Assembly: GCA_905221615.1 (NCBI GenBank)
Contig: CAJNDT010005390.1
Span: 1 to 64,000, forward strand
DNA: 64,000 nt
From: Symbiodinium sp. CCMP2592
Taxonomy: Eukaryota; Sar; Dinophyceae; Suessiales; Symbiodiniaceae
Direction: 5' to 3'
The translations under genes were made by a program, and so were the position numbers. Positions 9,067 through 18,718 of this stretch are shown here, piece after piece. The notes beneath the pieces are model-generated. The model saw only the letters and a program-made list of their open reading frames with translations, was not told where the DNA came from and ran no database searches. How positions within the stretch are numbered: position 1 is the first letter of the stretch; every line of letters begins with the position of its first letter.

Positions 9067-9630
9067 TTAGGGATACTCTGTTGAGTGACAAGCAGCCAGA
9101 GGGATCGAACGCAATGTCGTGGCGCTTCTCGGGATTGCATCTGCATCGGTAGTGGACGTTGCCAGCCGATCAATCCCGATCGTTGCTGCTTGCCTTGCTC
9201 TGTTCTTCTTGGTTTCCTTACGAATCCTCCTCACTTCTTGGTCTTCTGATTCCGACGAGAAGGAGTCGTTGGCACTCTGCCTTGATTCACCCACAGCAGC
9301 CATCTGCTGCTGTTGCTGCATTTGCTGCATCTGCTGCATTTGCTGCATCTGTTGCTGCTGCTGCATCTGTTGCTGCTGTTGCAACATGAAAGGGTTCATC
9401 ATGGCCAGTGGGTTTTTCATTCCCATTGCTGGGTTCATTGCCCCCGGCATTGGGAACATCATCTGATCACTCACACGAGCGCTCTTCCTCGACTTTCCCA
9501 TTGCTCTCGGCGACTGTCTCTGGCACTCTGCCTGGAAGCACCCCTGCAGCACTAAGGGACTCGATCTTGAACACACATATGTTGATTGCGGCCAGGTCAA
9601 GAAATTCTTGCGCATCCACTCACTAGTCAC
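9067..9630 (-). CDS. Gln/Met-rich low-complexity protein
   Basis: A 187-codon frame with a polyglutamine-type tract of QQQQQM and QQM units (9300-9385, CTG/TTG-rich on the plus strand), followed by a Ser/Glu segment (SFSSESEDQEVRRIRKETKK) and a basic patch. The region before the tract repeats MNPAMGMKNP-like words. The 13-bp element lies in frame as SRQSAND directly after the Q tract and as FQAECQRQS (diverged) near the start. No enzyme motif is seen. Such tracts occur in RNA- or transcription-associated proteins, but that role is only a guess. Confidence 0.4.
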   Translation of the reverse strand: MTSEWMRKNFLTWPQSTYVCSRSSPLVLQGCFQAECQRQSPRAMGKSRKSARVSDQMMFPMPGAMNPAMGMKNPLAMMNPFMLQQQQQMQQQQQMQQMQQMQQMQQQQQMAAVGESRQSANDSFSSESEDQEVRRIRKETKKNRARQAATIGIDRLATSTTDADAIPRSATTLRSIPLAACHSTEYP

Positions 9631-10211
9631 TAGAGTCCGTACACACTACGTGGCATGGTCCCATCAACGGCCAGATAGCAAGCGTTTCAGCTTCCACAAC
9701 TCACAATCACTTGCATCATGCATTCCAGCCTTGCCATAGTAGCCAACCACCTTTGACGCCAGCACCTGAAAGGTTTTATGGGGCTGTCACAGGAAACCAA
9801 GGTTGAACCAATCAATTCACAGGCACAGTAATTAATCCATCGAGTTACTGCCGACATGACTGTATGCATAGGCATCGTCTTTGTTTTCCAAAACGGCAAG
9901 CTGAAATGTGCCAGATCAGACGGACCGCAAAAGTGACAACATTCAAACGCCCCAAGAAATGCGATTTCACATTGGCACTCTGCCTTTCCGGCACTCTGCC
10001 TAGTGACAGCGACACAAAAATGAAGCTGAACAGGCCACACTGTTTGGTGGCACTCTGCCTTAGTCACACCGAGAACTCTCTGGCACTCTGCCTTGTGAAA
10101 GTCCCCAGTGCCCAAGGACGAATGGGATGAAGAAGAGGAGGTCCACTAGATGGCTTTGTTTTAGCAACACAATTAATAAACCTACTCGTTCAGCTCAATC
10201 ATTGACACTGA
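9631..10211. other. Intergenic stretch rich in the 13-bp element
   Basis: About 580 bp holding three exact copies (9973, 10049, 10082) and one diverged copy (9990) of GGCACTCTGCCTT. The spacings of 17, 59 and 33 bp show no codon periodicity. No gene is supported. Confidence 0.5.
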
Positions 10212-11717
10212 TCAATCCTGAAAGCCATCTGCAGTTACTCCCCAATCAGGAACGAAGTTCGCAGTGGTCTGGTAAACATCCACATACTCTTCATCTTCCG
10301 ATGGCGGGACATCATCACCCATCTGGCTCACCGCGTCTAGGTCTTCCCCCCTTGCCTTCTGTTCCAGCTTCTTCTGACAATACACAAGCATGGTGTCATT
10401 GTAAGCATCCCAAATCTTGCAGGACAAAGGCACAATCCAGCTCTGCAGGTCTTTGGGCTTGAATTTTTCCTTTGAGATGACATCTTCCGTCGTATACATC
10501 TCAACGCGTGTCCTGGAGGCCTCAAACCAGTGCCAGTATGTCAGATGTTTTCCCTTGACTTTATCACGGCCATGTTTTGGCGGAGTGACATTGAACATGC
10601 ACTGGAGAATCCGCTCAATGACCGCCACCCCAGTTTCCCTCTGAAGCCACAGGTGCCAGTCCCCAGGCTCAGAATTGTTTGGAATCTCCTTCACGTTCTG
10701 GTCACACAACAGATCCCAGACAACCACAGTTTTCGAGCCCTTCGACCGAAAGTGATTCCACGCCATGTCCTTTCCATCCACTGGCACGTTATTCTTCTCG
10801 CATTCTCGGACTGTGATCTCATGGACAGCCATGAGCAGCTGGGTCATGACAGTCGTAGTCTTGCTGTTGAACTTCCGATCGTTGTGCTGGGGGTTGAACG
10901 GCTGATCTTGTGGCACCGGTCTCGCCATACGTGCCCGATTGGCGAGGCCGCCCACCTTCGAAGTCGTCACCGCCCTGTGACTGCATGGCAGCATTCCCCG
11001 CAACGCTCTGAGAGTTTTCTCCTCCTCAGTCTCTGGCTGCAAAAGCTCGGGTGGAACCTTGATCTTGTTTTGACCCCTTGGCACTCTGCCTTGGGGGTCC
11101 GTAATTCCGAGGTCCTCCTCCGCTTCCAAGAAAGGCTTCACCTCTCCAGGCACTGGCGCAGTCGCACTCTTGGGGTTTGCGGCAGCCTTCGGGCTCGGGT
11201 CCACATTCATAGCCTCCCGCTCGTTCATGACCTTGGCGACGACGGCATCGTGCTCGCTCTCAGTCACCCGGGTCTCCGGTACAGAAGGCATCGGCTCATC
11301 TTGCTCCTCTCGGAGATGGTCCCCTAGTACCATTGTTGCTTGGCTGTCACCCTCATCCTCGTCCAAGCGATCCGGGTCGGGCTACGCCTCCATCTCAAGC
11401 GGCGGTTGCTCATCCTGCACCATAACCTCGACAAATTCCATTTCATCGTCCGACGGATCTTGCACAGGCTCCTCCTCTTCCACCACAACATCAACCAAAG
11501 TGTCCTCCTCCTCGGCTTCCACCTCCTCCTTGGGGTCCAACCATATTCCTCCCTTCTCCGTCTTCATATGCCGCAAAGAAGCAGGATGAGCTTCGCCTGG
11601 ACGGCCCTTTCCAACAAGGTGAGTAGGGATATTGGGACGGCCCTTTCCAACAAGTGGCACTAGGGCTGGACGGCCCTTTCCAACAAGGTCAGTAGGGATA
11701 TTGTCCTCCACTGGCAC
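10212..11717 (-). CDS. Acidic protein with an unrecognised C-terminal domain, broken by one in-frame TAG
   Basis: Two reading frames that are really one. Codons from 11717 run through DLVGKGRP repeats and a strongly acidic segment to LEMEA, meet TAG at 11384-11382, and continue in the same frame (PDPDRLDEDEGDSQ) to 10212. The C-terminal ~240 residues look folded (VMTQLLMAVHEITVRECEKN, WDLLCDQNVKEIPNN, WHLWLQRETGVAVIERIL, YWHWFEASRTRVEMYTTEDV) but match no family I know. The N-terminal VGKGRP units repeat three times. A 13-bp element reads DPQGRVPRG in the linker and another (11713) lies at the 5' end. The TAG could be a mutation, a sequencing error, part of a tiny intron or a recoded codon; I cannot tell which. 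Confidence 0.45.
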
Positions 11718-12058
11718 TCTGCCTTTGTGGCCCTTTCCGGCAGGCTTGCCCTTTGGGCGAAGTAAGCTGCTTTCCCGATCGGGACGGCGTCGCCCTTGCT
11801 TTTCAAGCCCTGGGCCTTTGCCACCCAGGCCGGCTCAGCGCGTCGGCCCTGCGGAACGAAATTGGAGCCTCTTGCCGTATCGTCAGCATACTCGGCAAGT
11901 TCCTTGGCGAAATCCTGCTAGTCCATCCTTTGCTTTTCCGTCATTTCAGCAGGAGCACTTGCCGACATAAACTGTGGCTTGGAACCAACAGGCACAGGCT
12001 GTCCGTCGCCGAATTTCCTTTTGGCAGGAGGCTGCTTTGCCGGCGGGGGACCCATCGG

Positions 12059-12868
12059 CTATGGCACTCTGCCTTGCTTTGCCGGCGGGGGACCCATCGG
12101 CTCTGGCACTCTTGGCGGGGGATTCGGCTCGGGATCTGGCACTCTGCCTTGCTTTGCCGGCGGGGGACCCATCGGCTCTGGCACTCTGCCTTGCTTTGCC
12201 GGCGGGGGACCCATCGGCTCTGGCATTCTTGGCCGGGAATTCGGCTCGGGATTCGGATCATCGTCATGCCAGGCATCGTATTCGTCCTGGATGACGGGCA
12301 TTCTGGCCGTTCTGCCCCAGCGATGTTGCTGCTGCTGGTGGCCAGGAGGAGGATGAGCTGGTTGCACCGGGCCCTTGCCAGGAGGAGGATGATCTGGTTG
12401 CACCGGCCCCCTGCCAGGAGGAGGATCTGGTTGCACCCTGCCAGGAGGAAGTGGTTCCCACTCCTGCTGCCAAGGGTGATCAGGCAGAGGCCCAGCATTT
12501 CGCAGCGGTCTTACTGGCACCTGCCACGGAGCAGGAGGCCTCGCCTTTTGCTGAGGCGGTTTATGCAAAGGGGGGCGGGCCCCCCTGGGAGGAGTCCCAT
12601 CAGGATGATGTATTGCTTTGCCTTTGCCTGGCACTCTGCCTTCTACTGGCACTCCTCCTTTCATCCCTTTGGCTTTTGCAGTCGCAGATCCAGGGGGATC
12701 CAGGGAGGTGTCGAATCCCAACACTGAGGTGTTGGCGGAGGATTCGGCGGCGCAAGTGCCTGCGGCTGCATTCTGCTCATTACTGCCCTTGTTGCCTCGA
12801 CCCTCATTTGCTGGCATTGTTGCATCAAGTCCAGACCCTGCTGGAACTTTGCTTCCAGATTCTTGCAC
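12059..12868 (-). CDS. Proline-rich repeat protein (exon), frame continues past two TAG codons
   Basis: A frame of low complexity: Gly/Pro-rich text, PPPGRGPVQPDHPPPGKGPV repeats, an acidic patch, then a 14-residue unit EPMGPPPAKQGRVP repeated. The GRVP of each unit is the 13-bp element. The frame stops at TAG 12061-12059, exactly where earlier units have GAG (Glu), and then continues in frame with PMGPPPAKQPPAKRKF until a second TAG at 11920-11918. After that the frame goes on with QDFAKELAEYADDTARG. It overlaps the 3' end of the kinase-like frame by about 200 bp in another phase, so an exon junction or frameshift must lie between 12661 and 12868 if they are one gene. No function is assigned. 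Confidence 0.4.
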   Translation of the reverse strand: MQESGSKVPAGSGLDATMPANEGRGNKGSNEQNAAAGTCAAESSANTSVLGFDTSLDPPGSATAKAKGMKGGVPVEGRVPGKGKAIHHPDGTPPRGARPPLHKPPQQKARPPAPWQVPVRPLRNAGPLPDHPWQQEWEPLPPGRVQPDPPPGRGPVQPDHPPPGKGPVQPAHPPPGHQQQQHRWGRTARMPVIQDEYDAWHDDDPNPEPNSRPRMPEPMGPPPAKQGRVPEPMGPPPAKQGRVPDPEPNPPPRVPEPMGPPPAKQGRVP

Positions 12869-14088
12869 AACTTGTACAGATCGGACACCATTTCACCAAC
12901 TCTCCACTTATTCGGTCCATAGTCCGTTTTGAATTTTTCGCCAGCAGCAAGCATCTTCTTCCAGACCTGTGCCGCGTACTCGGAGACGGTGGCGCTGTGG
13001 TTTGAGGGAATTTGCCAGAAGCTCAGAAAGCAGTTGAGGTGACCCTTCATCTTTTTTGCGGGAACCTCACTAATTGGTAGGCAACCGGCGCAGTCCACCA
13101 AGGCAAACGTCAAATTCTCCGCCCCCACTGGCACTCTGCCTTTGTGGTCCGGCACTCTGCCTCCCATGACAGTAATGTTATTCTCATGGAGGTCCCCCAG
13201 AAGACTCTCTTCCTGCCTAAGGGTATGCATTTGTAGCTTCAAGACAAACTTGAACAGCTTGAAGATGATCAGCATGGTCTCTTTCTCTGGGAACTTGCTT
13301 GGGTCGGAAAACCTCTGGTTGAGGAAGGCTCCCACAGTCGTCCCGTTGCCTTTGGCTTCTGTGACGATCACCGATTTTCTCATCCGCGGTGCCACTACGC
13401 CCGAGGCATGGGTGACCAAGGTTTTCAAGTCAAAAGCGAGCGGGACAGGAAACGATTGCCAGTGGGTTGTGAACATTCGAGATTGCAGAAAACGCCAGTC
13501 AAATTGGTTTCCACACTCTTTTTCATCCTTTGCGAGTGGCCTGTGCAGCTTGACACAGAGGTGCACCTGATCTGTCCGATTATTGAAGTCCAGAGCATCT
13601 TCAGGAATAGAATCCACCAGTCTCAGGGCCTCTGCTGCGACTTCCGGGGCTTTGAGGACTTCGGCACTCTGCCTTTCAGACCGAGGAATCCTGACCTCGC
13701 GCAGAAGCTTCAGAATGTCGACGACCCACGGCTGTGGGATCCTCGCAATCATTGAGTCCCGATTCATTCCATGACCGACGTATTTCCATTCACACTTGCA
13801 CTGTTTGAATCCTTTCCCGCCTCTCACGCGGAATTGCAGGCGGACCTCACCGAAGGCTGTGACATAGTAGTCTAGAGGTTTTTTTTTTTTTTTTGGATAA
13901 TTCGGACCCATCTGCAAGGATCCATCCAGCTGTTGTTCGTAAAACTCACAGGTGATGTTGCCGGCTCGCACATTGGCCCAAAACGTCTGACCAAGCGGAC
14001 TCGTATGCACAGGCGCTGTCATCCTGCGGCACTCTGCCTTGTCCAGCCAGATTGCGGCACTCTGCCTTGTCCAGCCAGATGCAGGCAC
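12661..14088 (-). CDS. Protein-kinase-like fold protein
   Basis: A 475-codon frame. Motifs of the kinase-like superfamily are visible: GDLHENN at residues 298-304 (the catalytic-loop pattern of phosphotransferases, H-x-D-L-H-x2-N with G for the first H) and LVDCAG at 330-335 (the metal-binding DFG position, here DCAG). Upstream, VTEAKGNGTTVGAFLNQRF resembles the end of a small kinase lobe. The domain before it is unrecognised. Two 13-bp elements (RVPDHKGRVP, residues 311-320) sit exactly between the two motifs; others read TRQSA, KAECR and ERQSA. A run of 16 A on the coding strand (residues 65-70, PKKKKK) makes the N-terminal frame sensitive to length errors. The C-terminus is proline-rich. 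Activity is uncertain because DFG is altered. Confidence 0.5.
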   Translation of the reverse strand: MPASGWTRQSAAIWLDKAECRRMTAPVHTSPLGQTFWANVRAGNITCEFYEQQLDGSLQMGPNYPKKKKKPLDYYVTAFGEVRLQFRVRGGKGFKQCKCEWKYVGHGMNRDSMIARIPQPWVVDILKLLREVRIPRSERQSAEVLKAPEVAAEALRLVDSIPEDALDFNNRTDQVHLCVKLHRPLAKDEKECGNQFDWRFLQSRMFTTHWQSFPVPLAFDLKTLVTHASGVVAPRMRKSVIVTEAKGNGTTVGAFLNQRFSDPSKFPEKETMLIIFKLFKFVLKLQMHTLRQEESLLGDLHENNITVMGGRVPDHKGRVPVGAENLTFALVDCAGCLPISEVPAKKMKGHLNCFLSFWQIPSNHSATVSEYAAQVWKKMLAAGEKFKTDYGPNKWRVGEMVSDLYKLCKNLEAKFQQGLDLMQQCQQMRVEATRAVMSRMQPQALAPPNPPPTPQCWDSTPPWIPLDLRLQKPKG

Positions 14089-14269
14089 TCAGCCTTCTCA
14101 GTCCAGCTCAAGGCACTCTGCAAAGAATGGCGCGGCGGCACTCTGCCTTATAATGTCGAAATGATATACTACCTCTGACGTCAATGTGTTGTTAGATTAT
14201 AGTTACTAGTATTTGACACAATTTAAATTATATCAACTATATTTTGATATTATGCTCACATTGACATTA

Positions 14270-14690
14270 AATATCATGCATATGCCATCATTCAAGGACC
14301 ACGACTCACTTTACTTTGAGCAACTCCATCGACAGAATAATCATGACATGACACTTTTATTGAAGCAGCAGCTACACGGAGTTTAACTTAATTGAGGGGC
14401 CAGACAGACTCAGCATGATCGGGAGCTTAGCACACGAATGAAACCTAATTCAAGGGCTGTGTTGATATTCAAATCTGCCATATGCCATGATTCAAGGACC
14501 ACTGCAGCAACATTTGAAAACTGAGCAACCATCATAAGCCATAGGCAAAACAATCATGACATGACACTTCAGAAGCCCGAGAATGCTAAGTTGAATTTGG
14601 CAACGCAGAAGCAGCATGATCGGAAGCTAAGAACAGCACCGATGACCAGCAATCCTGGGGTCTGGAGACGCCAGCTGACGGCCAAAACTT
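14270..14690 (+). repeat. Diverged ~200-bp tandem repeat in an intergenic region
   Basis: CATATGCCATCATTCAAGGACCAC (about 14278), AATCATGACATGACACTT (about 14337) and CAGCATGATCGGGAGCTTAG (about 14412) recur in the same order near 14480, 14549 and 14612. This indicates two direct units of about 200 bp with many substitutions. The surrounding 14.15-15.0 kb shows no supported gene. Confidence 0.7.
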
Positions 14691-15148
14691 GCATGGTCAC
14701 TTTCATTCATACTCAGACTCTCTCAGCACAGTCGCAAACCCAACACATCCAACAGAACTCAGAAGTGCTCGGTCTTCAGAAGTCTCAGCACTCACAGTTT
14801 TGCTTCTGCAGCAAGCAATGCTCTTCTGGAGGCACTACTCTGACAGCGACGAGGCCTTCTCCAAAACACTCCCAACTTTGATCATGACTTGTTGGTTTGC
14901 CTGCACCACAAACAAATAACCTGTTGCTGTGCGAAAGGCAGGCAGAAGTCCACATGAGCAGACATCGGCACTGAAAAACTTGAGAAGAGTCAGTCGACGA
15001 AGCCTGACACACCTGGCACTCTGCCTTCGTCACTGTCCTGGCCTGTAAATTAAATTGATGTTGGAATTTGCCACTCACTGAATGGTCCAATTCTGGGCAC
15101 TCTGCCTTTGGCACTCTGCCTTTTAAGGCACTCTGCCCTTCTTTTTTC

Positions 15149-16325
15149 TCACGATTCGCCGTCCATCATCAGGCTGTTTTCTTGCACAATAGCAGGCTCG
15201 AACTCGTTGTAATCCTCCTCATCGTCCACACGCTCTTCATTCCAGGCCTCCGGATCATCTTCGTCGTAACCGAATCTCACCATGGTCGTGGTCCACAAGA
15301 GTTGCTCACCTTCGCGGACTTCCCCTTCCCACAGCGTCAAATTCTCAGCCCCCCGCGCCCAGCCCTGATGACATGCATAGAGCCATCTTCTCTCCGTCAT
15401 CACTTGCATGCCTGCACCGGTGAGCTCCAGCTTCAGGTAAAGTGGCGGTGCCTGTTTATCGATCCTGAACTGAGATCATGTTGAAGTTGCTACTTGATTC
15501 TAGTCAGTTTTAATTATTAAGATCCGTAGATATAAGATAATAAATAAATGTAGCGTCGAAGCATGGCTTGCATATGAGTGGCCATCTAATGCTGTCTGGC
15601 CACCATTGGTAGCGTTCAAGGGCCAACTGGGCCGTGGGGCGCAAGGACCAGTGCGGATGGTTTTTGGTCTCCGAGGAACCGGGTTGCGCCCAAGCGCTGA
15701 TGCCGTTCCCTTTCAAGAAGTCCCAGCGAATCTGCAGGGGGACATCCAGTCAAGCAGTAAGAAACAGTCACAATCAACACATGCTATGATTATCATCAAA
15801 CACACTGCCCACTGCCTGCAAAACGTCCTCCACGCACATGAAGTATGTGTGAAGGGTCTGGTTGGGGTCTTGCATCGGGGTCTTGCCCTTCTTTCCCTTG
15901 CCCTTGCCAAGATCGCCCTTGCTCGCGCTGGCACTCTGCCCTGTGGCACTCTGCCCTGTGGCACTCTGCCCTGTGGCAGTCTGCCCTGGCTTTCCTGCTC
16001 CCTTCCCGACCTGACTTGTTCTTTGGGCTTGAGCGTTGTTCAATGAGTTGGTCAGCTGCCAATTTGAAAACTCTTGCAGCTGAGTGCGGTGGCGGCCTGC
16101 CCCTGTGTTTTCCATGGCGGATAATGACTTGCCCACTGCACAATTGGGCCAAGGGCACTCTGCCTTACCTGAACCAGACTGCTGCAACAGCACAAGTAGG
16201 CAAAAATGAGCACTCATTACAATCACCGGAGACTGACTGTTAAAGTCACATTTGCACCCACTGAGTCGCCGGCTGGATTCACTCATCCAATCGCCCCAGC
16301 GGCCCTGATCACCATGTCGGCACAA
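15149..16325 (-). CDS. Gly/Lys/Gln-rich multi-exon protein, function unknown
   Basis: Three minus-strand exons look like one gene. Exon A (16325 to about 15813 or 15804) encodes RGRWGDWMSESSRR, a GKGAGKPGQ linker with GQSATGQSATGQSA (four 15-bp copies of a diverged 13-mer), then a folded-looking QTLHTYFMCVEDVLQA. Exon B starts at 15731 after CCCCCTGCAG and reads IRWDFLKGNGISAWAQ, then LRPTAQLALERYQWWPDSI. Donors GTGGGC (15812) or GTGTTT (15803) are both phase 0 and join it in frame (an intron of 81 or 72 nt). Exon C (15409-15149) reads TERRWLYACHQGWARGAEN and ends in an acidic tail (DDPEAWNEERVDDEED). The B-C junction is not resolved. No family is recognised. Confidence 0.45.
15930..15989 (+). 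repeat. Four tandem 15-bp units derived from the 13-bp element
   Basis: Units GGCACTCTGCCCTGT start at 15930, 15945, 15960 and 15975 (the last with GGCAGT). The variant CTGCCCT replaces CTGCCTT in all of them, so one diverged element was amplified locally. On the coding strand they give repeated GQSAT, and the three-codon period keeps the frame. Confidence 0.85.
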
Positions 16326-16630
16326 CCGACAAAGGAACTGACAGTTTCCACAACCGAGACGGGCATGATCTCACTTTCTTTTTAAGCTCAGTCAGTAACA
16401 CCGGCAGCCAGGTTTAAACGCACGAATTAAGCTGTGACTGCCAGCTGAAAGTGGGAATGTAACTATTAGCCTTTTCAAGGTAAGGACTGTGTTTCACTTC
16501 CAGCCAGCAGTCCAGTGTCGGGTCCAGGACTCTCTGGCTGGGCCAGTGTCGGGACACAAATTTCGACGGCTCAGAATCATTCATTGGAGCAGAACTGTTT
16601 GACCATGGACTTCGGGTTCAGTGTCGATGA
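16326..16630. other. Short intergenic stretch
   Basis: About 300 bp between two minus-strand genes. I see a GCCAGTGTCGGG word twice (around 16510 and 16540) and nothing else of note. Confidence 0.35.
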
Positions 16631-17929
16631 TCAACTGTACGTGTGCAGCTCATCCTGCATTTCCAGCAGTGCTTCAATCATGTACTCACGATCCCGGAAT
16701 GGAGCATAGTAGGCTCGGTGGTTGATCCACCTGACAATGGCTTGTTCCATGGTCATCGAGGCAAAGGCCATGACTAGGACACAATAAGCAGCACAGGTCC
16801 TGTTAATGCCACCGTAGCAATGGACAAGCACACGAATTGGCCTCTTCTTGCCTCCACGCTTCCGACCACCTCCCTGAAGCTTCATCGCCTCCAACAAAGC
16901 AAGAGCATTACCGAGCTCACCAGGGAATGTCTCATCGGCCACCTTCAAGGCACTCTGCCTTCCATCGGCACTCTGCCTTCCATCAGCGGCTCTTCCGAAC
17001 AGGCTGCCCATGTCACTTCCCTTGCTGAAGCCCTTGTCATAGGAGCAGCCATAGCCAAATGAGCCCTTCGTCGATGCCTTCTGGCTTTGCATGTGATTGG
17101 AAACCTGACAGGGGCCGCTGTAGCCCTTGCTGATTGTCTTGCCCTTGCCCCTGCCGCCATTGGCCTTGCCCATCATTTTGCCCTTGATGGCACTCTGCCT
17201 TTGACTCTGGCTGAACTCCTCTGCTGAGCGCTGCCAGCACATCATAATCTTTCTGAAATCTGAAATGAGGCGGCGCCAAATGGTCTTGAACTCATGACTT
17301 CTTTGTTCAGCATCAAAGTCATTGGCATGTGTTTGATCCCAGCCACCATACCGAAGATGTGCAGTGCCAAACGGTCCACAATTCGCCAAATACTGATACC
17401 AGTCCCATGGCTCAAAATTCCGAGGTCTGTCATCTGCATTCATAGAGATGACAATGTCAGGCTTGACCCGGAGCTGGTCATATCGGATCGGGCAACCAAT
17501 ACTGCCAACAAACAGTTGCCACTGGGGATGGTCGTAAATCAAAACATCATCCATGGGCCACGTCTCGACATCATGCTGGCATGGCCGAGGTGGCGGGATC
17601 GACCCAGGCAGCACATCTGTCTGGCCGGTCCATGCTTTGTACAACTTCATATCCATATCTCCGAAATCTGAGATGGCCTCAACTGCCAATTTGATTCGTT
17701 GATCCAATTGTGCAGCCCTTTGGATCTTTCGGAGCCCGGTGGTATAGTCGGCAGCTGATCTGCCACAGTGTAAACAATTCCACCGAAGTTGTTGCACGGC
17801 TTCGTTCCAGTAATCACTGCCAAGGTCAATGTGATTGGCCTGATTCTGATGGTCAGCAGCAGAAGTCTGGCACTCTGCCTCGGAACTCCCTGAGCACCTT
17901 GAAACGGTCGTCGGCATCACTGCTTTCAT
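16631..17929 (-). CDS. Dual-specificity phosphatase-like protein with an internal insert
   Basis: A 432-codon frame. The catalytic signature HCYGGINRT (residues 370-378) matches the HC-x5-R-S/T loop of cysteine phosphatases, followed by AAYCVLVMAFASMTMEQAIVRW, the helix after the loop. Upstream, QLFVGSIGCPIRYDQLRVKP (residues 138-157) followed by DIVISMN resembles the first strands of a DSP domain (LFLGS...L...I..V+N). The two parts are separated by about 200 residues, including a Gly/Lys-rich low-complexity insert (about 236-365) holding three in-frame 13-bp elements (QRQSAIK, DGRQSADGRQSALK). A CLHC pair lies at 52-55. An Asp for the general acid is not obvious. The start Met lies inside a tandem repeat unit shared with 18768. 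Likely role: phosphatase or phosphatase-like scaffold. Confidence 0.65.
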   Translation of the reverse strand: MKAVMPTTVSRCSGSSEAECQTSAADHQNQANHIDLGSDYWNEAVQQLRWNCLHCGRSAADYTTGLRKIQRAAQLDQRIKLAVEAISDFGDMDMKLYKAWTGQTDVLPGSIPPPRPCQHDVETWPMDDVLIYDHPQWQLFVGSIGCPIRYDQLRVKPDIVISMNADDRPRNFEPWDWYQYLANCGPFGTAHLRYGGWDQTHANDFDAEQRSHEFKTIWRRLISDFRKIMMCWQRSAEEFSQSQRQSAIKGKMMGKANGGRGKGKTISKGYSGPCQVSNHMQSQKASTKGSFGYGCSYDKGFSKGSDMGSLFGRAADGRQSADGRQSALKVADETFPGELGNALALLEAMKLQGGGRKRGGKKRPIRVLVHCYGGINRTCAAYCVLVMAFASMTMEQAIVRWINHRAYYAPFRDREYMIEALLEMQDELHTYS

Positions 17930-18376
17930 CGAGCACCCAATTGTCCAACGATTAAAACATTAACAGTGACTAATGCATCACTATACAGTACATTAACCAA
18001 TGATATGTAACATTGTGTTACTACTGTTACATCAGTATGAATGAATCACTTGATTATCTGGCCGGCAGATGTCGATCATGTATGGTGCAAGGCAACTCAC
18101 TGACAGACTATGCAGGCAGGCAGGCAGGCAGCCAGCCTCGGAGACAGCAGGGTCCTGAGGACGTCACTGCCACCCGGCACTGTGTAGTCAGCATGTCATG
18201 CTGGGTAACCTTTTGGAATCCAAGTTGCGCACACTACCGCTGAGGTCTCCAATCGGACAGTCTAGCTCTGCTGGCTAGATCGTCGAATTCAAAATCCTCT
18301 AAGCACACGCAAACCCGGCACTCTGCCTTCCCCAACATCCGTAATGCGGTCTCGGAGGCTGTACAAACACGATGAA

Positions 18377-18718
18377 TCACTGATTCATCATTGACGACAG
18401 AGCTTCGTCTCGCACGTCATTGTAATATAAAATTCCTGGCACTCTGCCTTCACTGTAATCCTGCATAAATCTCGGAAAGAGTACGTGCAGGATCATATCA
18501 TTGATATGCCAGTCTACTTGCAAGACATGCCCACGCTCTTCAGAATTCAGAAAGAACCACAATGTCGAAAAGGACTCCTCTAGCAGCGCGTCGAAATAAA
18601 TCACATAATCATCGTAGTCACTGTCCATGATCGAGGCCACAGTGCTTGCACGCTCATCGGCAACCAGAATCCAGTCCGAGTCCAGAGACTCACTGTCACT
18701 GCACGACATCGACGACAT
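18377..18718 (-). CDS. Small acidic protein, tandem paralogue A
   Basis: A 113-codon frame starting MSSMSCSDSESLDSDWILV. It has an acidic Ser/Asp-rich N-terminus, then a compact segment FDALLEESFSTLWFFLNSEERGHVLQVDWHIND followed by LFPRFMQDY. Its partner at 19231-19569 keeps the same plan with many amino-acid changes but no frame breaks, which suggests both are or were under protein-level constraint. The 13-bp element reads SEGRVPGILYYN here and QGRVPGILYFN in the partner, so insertion preceded duplication. About 50 bp upstream of the start (GCCGGCTTGCAGGGGGGCCT) are identical in both units and may hold the promoter. No family is recognised. Confidence 0.55.
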   Translation of the reverse strand: MSSMSCSDSESLDSDWILVADERASTVASIMDSDYDDYVIYFDALLEESFSTLWFFLNSEERGHVLQVDWHINDMILHVLFPRFMQDYSEGRVPGILYYNDVRDEALSSMMNQ

